This document shows, in pieces, positions 61,650 through 64,000 of a DNA stretch of 64,000 nucleotides; the first letter of the stretch is position 1; every line of letters starts with the position of its first letter. The stretch is from Sulfuritalea sp. (lineage in GTDB: Bacteria; Pseudomonadota; Gammaproteobacteria; Burkholderiales; Rhodocyclaceae), in NCBI GenBank assembly GCA_016708585.1, contig JADJFK010000007.1, positions 186,001 through 250,000 of the forward strand, read 5' to 3'. The position numbers and the translations under genes were made by a program. The notes under the pieces were generated by a model. That model ran no database searches and was not told where the DNA came from. It saw nothing but the letters and a program-made list of their open reading frames with translations.

Positions 61650-63155
61650 ATGGACTATCTCGAAAAAATCCTCAACGCCCGCGTCTATGACGTGGCCATC
61701 GAAACCCCGCTGGAACTGGCGTCGATCCTCTCCGCGCGCAGCGGCAACCGGATATACTTCAAGCGCGAGGACATGCAGCCGGTGTTCAGCTTCAAGCTGC
61801 GCGGCGCCTACAACAAGATCGCCCACCTGACCCCCGCGCAAAGAAAGCGCGGCGTGATCTGCGCCTCGGCCGGCAACCATGCCCAGGGCGTGGCGCTGTC
61901 GGCACAGAAGCTCGGCATCCGCGCCGTGATCGTGATGCCGACCACCACGCCGGCCATCAAGGTCGATGCCGTGAAAAAGCGCGGCGCCGAAGTGGTCCTG
62001 TTCGGCGATTCCTACGACGCGGCCTACGCCCACGCATTGGAACTGGAGAAGAAGCAGAAGCTCAACTTCGTCCACCCCTTCGACGATCCGTATGTGATCG
62101 CCGGGCAGGGCACCATCGGCATGGAAATCCTGCGCCAGCATCCGGAGCCGATCGACGCGGTGTTCTGCTGCGTCGGCGGCGGCGGCCTGATCTCCGGTGT
62201 CGCGGCCTACATCAAGCGCCTGCGCCCGGAAACCAAAGTGATCGGCGTCGAGGCGGCGGACGCCGACGCCATGGACCGTTCGCTCAAGGCGGGCCGCCGC
62301 GTGCGGCTGGAATCGGTCGGCCTGTTCGCCGACGGCGCGGCGGTGAAGTACGTCGGCCAGGAGACTTTCCGCCTGTGCCAGCAATACGTGGATGAGATGG
62401 TGCTGGTCGATACCGACGCCATCTGCGCCGCGATCAAGGACGTCTTCGAAGATACCCGCTCCATCCTCGAACCGGCCGGTGCGCTGGCGGTGGCCGGCGC
62501 CAAGGCCTGGGCCAAGAAGACCGGCGCACACGGCAAGACGCTGGTGGCGATTGCCTCCGGCGCCAACATGAACTTCGATCGCCTGCGCTTCGTCGCCGAG
62601 CGCGCCGAAGTCGGCGAACAGCGCGAGGCGGTGCTGGCCGTGACGCTGCCGGAAAAGCCCGGCGCCTACAAGAAGTTCGTCGCCCTGATCGGTTCGCGCA
62701 ACATCACCGAGTTCAACTACCGTTTCCACGATGCCGGCGAGGCCCACGTTTTCGTCGGCATGCAGGTGGCCAACCGCGCCGAGGCGACCAAGCTGGTCGC
62801 GCTGCTGAAGAAGAACGGCTATCCGGCGCTGGACCTGACCGACGACGAAATGGCCAAGCTGCACATCCGCCATCTGGTCGGCGGCCACGCACCGCAGGTG
62901 AAGAATGAACTCATTTACCGCTTCGAGTTCCCCGAGCGCCCAGGCGCGCTGATGAACTTCCTCAACAAGATGAGCGCCGGCTGGAACATCAGCCTGTTCC
63001 ATTACCGCAACCACGGCGCCGACACGGGCCGCGTGCTGGTCGGCATGGAAGTGCCGCCGAAGGAGATGAAGGACTTCCGCGCCTTCCTCAAGAACCTCGG
63101 CTACCGCTGCTGGGACGAGTCGAAGAACCCGGCCTACAAGCTATTCCTGGGATGA
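61650..63155 (+). CDS. ilvA: threonine dehydratase, biosynthetic
   Basis: The 501-residue PLP enzyme makes 2-oxobutanoate from threonine for isoleucine. PLP lysine is Lys49 in PVFSFKLRGAYNKI; SAGNHAQGVALSAQKLG and the glycine loop CVGGGGLISG follow. The C-terminal 170 residues contain two ACT-like regulatory domains (EKPGAYKKFVALIGSRNITEFNYRFHD; ERPGALMNFLNKMSAGWNISLFHYRNHG), so it should be feedback-inhibited by isoleucine. It is coupled to the next gene by ATGA. Confidence 0.95.
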   Translation: MDYLEKILNARVYDVAIETPLELASILSARSGNRIYFKREDMQPVFSFKLRGAYNKIAHLTPAQRKRGVICASAGNHAQGVALSAQKLGIRAVIVMPTTTPAIKVDAVKKRGAEVVLFGDSYDAAYAHALELEKKQKLNFVHPFDDPYVIAGQGTIGMEILRQHPEPIDAVFCCVGGGGLISGVAAYIKRLRPETKVIGVEAADADAMDRSLKAGRRVRLESVGLFADGAAVKYVGQETFRLCQQYVDEMVLVDTDAICAAIKDVFEDTRSILEPAGALAVAGAKAWAKKTGAHGKTLVAIASGANMNFDRLRFVAERAEVGEQREAVLAVTLPEKPGAYKKFVALIGSRNITEFNYRFHDAGEAHVFVGMQVANRAEATKLVALLKKNGYPALDLTDDEMAKLHIRHLVGGHAPQVKNELIYRFEFPERPGALMNFLNKMSAGWNISLFHYRNHGADTGRVLVGMEVPPKEMKDFRAFLKNLGYRCWDESKNPAYKLFLG

Positions 63156-63799
63156 CGCGAATGATCCGGCGCCTGCTGGTTCTGCTGCTGCTGGGAGTGG
63201 TCGGCCACGGCAAGGCGGCAAGCGGAGACCTGGCACTGGTTACGGCCGTAACGGGCAGCGTCAGCCGGCTTGTCGCCGGCAACGCGCCGCGGGCCCTTGA
63301 GCCCTTTGCCAGGCTCAGGCAGGGCGACGTGTTGCGCCTCGACGGCAAGGCCGGTGTGCGCCTGATTTTTTTCGACAGCCGCCGCCAGGAAAGCTGGCAG
63401 GGCGAAGGGCACATCGAAATCGGCGGCGCCCAGGGCAAGGGGAGCGGCCTGGCGGAACCGCAGGTGAGCGTACTGCCGGAACAGATGGCCAGGCAGATTG
63501 CCAAGACCCCGTCGCCAGACAATCAGCAGCGCGCCGGTGCCGGCAGGCTGCGCAGCATCGAAATGGGTGACAACAGCCTGGCCAAACTCGACAGCGAGTA
63601 CAGCCGCCTGCGCAAGGATGCTGCGGCGGACGACATCAACCCCGAAATTTTCCTGCTCGCCGGGCTGTTCGAGATGCGCGAATTCGATCGCGTCGAGCAG
63701 ACGCTCAGGGATCTGGGCGATTCGCGGCCGGGAAACATGGAGGTTGCCGTCCTCAAGTCATTGTATAAAAAAGCTATTGCCCAAAAGCAGCAGCGATAG
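63152..63799 (+). CDS. secreted FecR-domain-like protein
   Basis: The 215-residue protein has a signal peptide (MIRRLLVLLLLGVVGHGKA), a FecR-like region (VTAVTGSVSRLVAGNAPRALEPFARLRQGDVLRLDGKAGVRLIFFDSRRQESW) and a helical C-terminus (EYSRLRKDAAADDINPEIFLLAGLFEMREFDRVEQTLRDL) that looks like one or two TPR-like helices. Function unknown; perhaps a cell-surface or secretion accessory protein together with the next, cut-off gene. Confidence 0.65.
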   Translation: MTRMIRRLLVLLLLGVVGHGKAASGDLALVTAVTGSVSRLVAGNAPRALEPFARLRQGDVLRLDGKAGVRLIFFDSRRQESWQGEGHIEIGGAQGKGSGLAEPQVSVLPEQMARQIAKTPSPDNQQRAGAGRLRSIEMGDNSLAKLDSEYSRLRKDAAADDINPEIFLLAGLFEMREFDRVEQTLRDLGDSRPGNMEVAVLKSLYKKAIAQKQQR

Positions 63800-63896
63800 G
63801 CTTTACATTTCGCTTTCCAGGTTTTTTTGCTTGCGGCGAACGGTGCGCAGAGAGAGAATGCCGCTTTGTTTTCAGGGCGGAGTCAGGGAGTCATCG

Positions 63897-64000
63897 ATGA
63901 AATATATTTCCAGGAAGCTTGTTGCAGGCGTGGCCTTGTCGGCGGTGTTCGGTTTGGCGAATGCGACCGAGTGCGGTGATGTGCTTGATAGTTACGGTTA
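63897..64000 (+). CDS. secreted protein, cut off by the window end
   Basis: The first 34 codons (MKYISRKLVAGVALSAVFGLANA then TECGDVLD) form a signal peptide and the start of a mature protein with a cysteine. The ATG follows GGGAG by 7 bases. Too little is present for a family. The 97-bp gap before it, with a run of seven T at 63823-63829, holds nothing else certain. Confidence 0.55.
   Translation, partial: MKYISRKLVAGVALSAVFGLANATECGDVLDSYG

Noticed and set aside
62600..62630. GCCGAAGTCGGCGAACAGC in ilvA as a further repeat copy
   Set aside because: Only about 11 consecutive bases match and the right half is unrelated.
59313..63014. 1233-codon open frame on the minus strand across ilvA and the MATE gene
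   Set aside because: Antisense to three well-supported genes, with arginine/alanine-rich low-information sequence. The same reasoning removes the long frames opposite mnmG, the DUF3683 gene, atpA, atpD and the GH17-GT2 gene.

Overview
The window reads as a GC-rich betaproteobacterial chromosome centred on its replication origin. The order is gyrB-dnaN-dnaA on the minus strand and rpmH-rnpA-yidD-yidC-mnmE, mnmG-rsmG-parA-parB and atpIBEFHAGDC on the plus strand. Together with a DUF971-ubiE-Tim44-ubiJ block, a phasin, PhoBR and a DUF3683 FAD/Fe-S dehydrogenase, this fits Betaproteobacteria, plausibly Rhodocyclales or relatives. The genus cannot be named from this sequence. No rRNA, tRNA or CRISPR array was found.

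Layout. 1-2.6 kb: accessory DNA with a BrnTA toxin-antitoxin pair, a DUF3750 gene, a VapBC-like pair and three related GGCC-centred hairpins. 2.6-5.7 kb: Tim44-like, Bax-inhibitor-1-like, TerB/DUF697 and S30AE genes, diverging from nhaR across a double LysR-type operator. 6.8-8.4 kb: a small defence-like module with a strong promoter, a perfect 26-bp palindrome, a small DNA-binding-like protein, an AbiEii-type nucleotidyltransferase and a fragment resembling the start of hsdM. 8.4-16 kb: a methyltransferase, then a periplasmic glucan-type locus with a phosphoglycerol-transferase-like sulfatase-fold protein, a small membrane protein, a GH17 membrane protein and a GH17-GT2 fusion of the NdvB type. 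16-23.3 kb: flavin reductase, old yellow enzyme, two small ORFs, arfB, dbpA, NHL-repeat protein, histidine phosphatase, lytic transglycosylase and phasin.

23.5-45.3 kb is the origin region. DnaA boxes cluster in the dnaN-dnaA spacer, one more overlaps the dnaA promoter, two parS sites precede mnmG, and a complete F1Fo ATP synthase operon ends in a bidirectional terminator. Transcription on both sides runs away from the origin, so it is co-directional with replication. Two oddities stand out here: a recoded second copy of the last codons of atpG between atpG and atpD, and a 244-bp MITE-like palindromic element between mnmE and a TauE-type gene.

45.3-64 kb: a Tll0287-like monohaem protein, the ubiquinone block (ubiJ is followed at once by a relic of the same MITE family and no ubiB is present), phoBR behind a Pho box, a PilZ-like protein coupled to a HIT protein, and a very large FAD/Fe-S dehydrogenase linked by four-base stop/start overlaps through two tandem 37-codon ORFs to a membrane protein. 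After these come lemA with two TPM-domain genes, a MATE exporter, a YqaA-like protein, ilvA, a FecR-like protein and a cut-off secreted-protein gene.

Throughout the window a 26-bp imperfectly palindromic repeat starting GAAAAGTCGGCG and ending ACGGCG recurs about 13 times. It lies both between genes and, in frame, inside mnmE, rsmG, the DUF3683 dehydrogenase and lemA. It is the most pervasive feature that ordinary annotation leaves unexplained.
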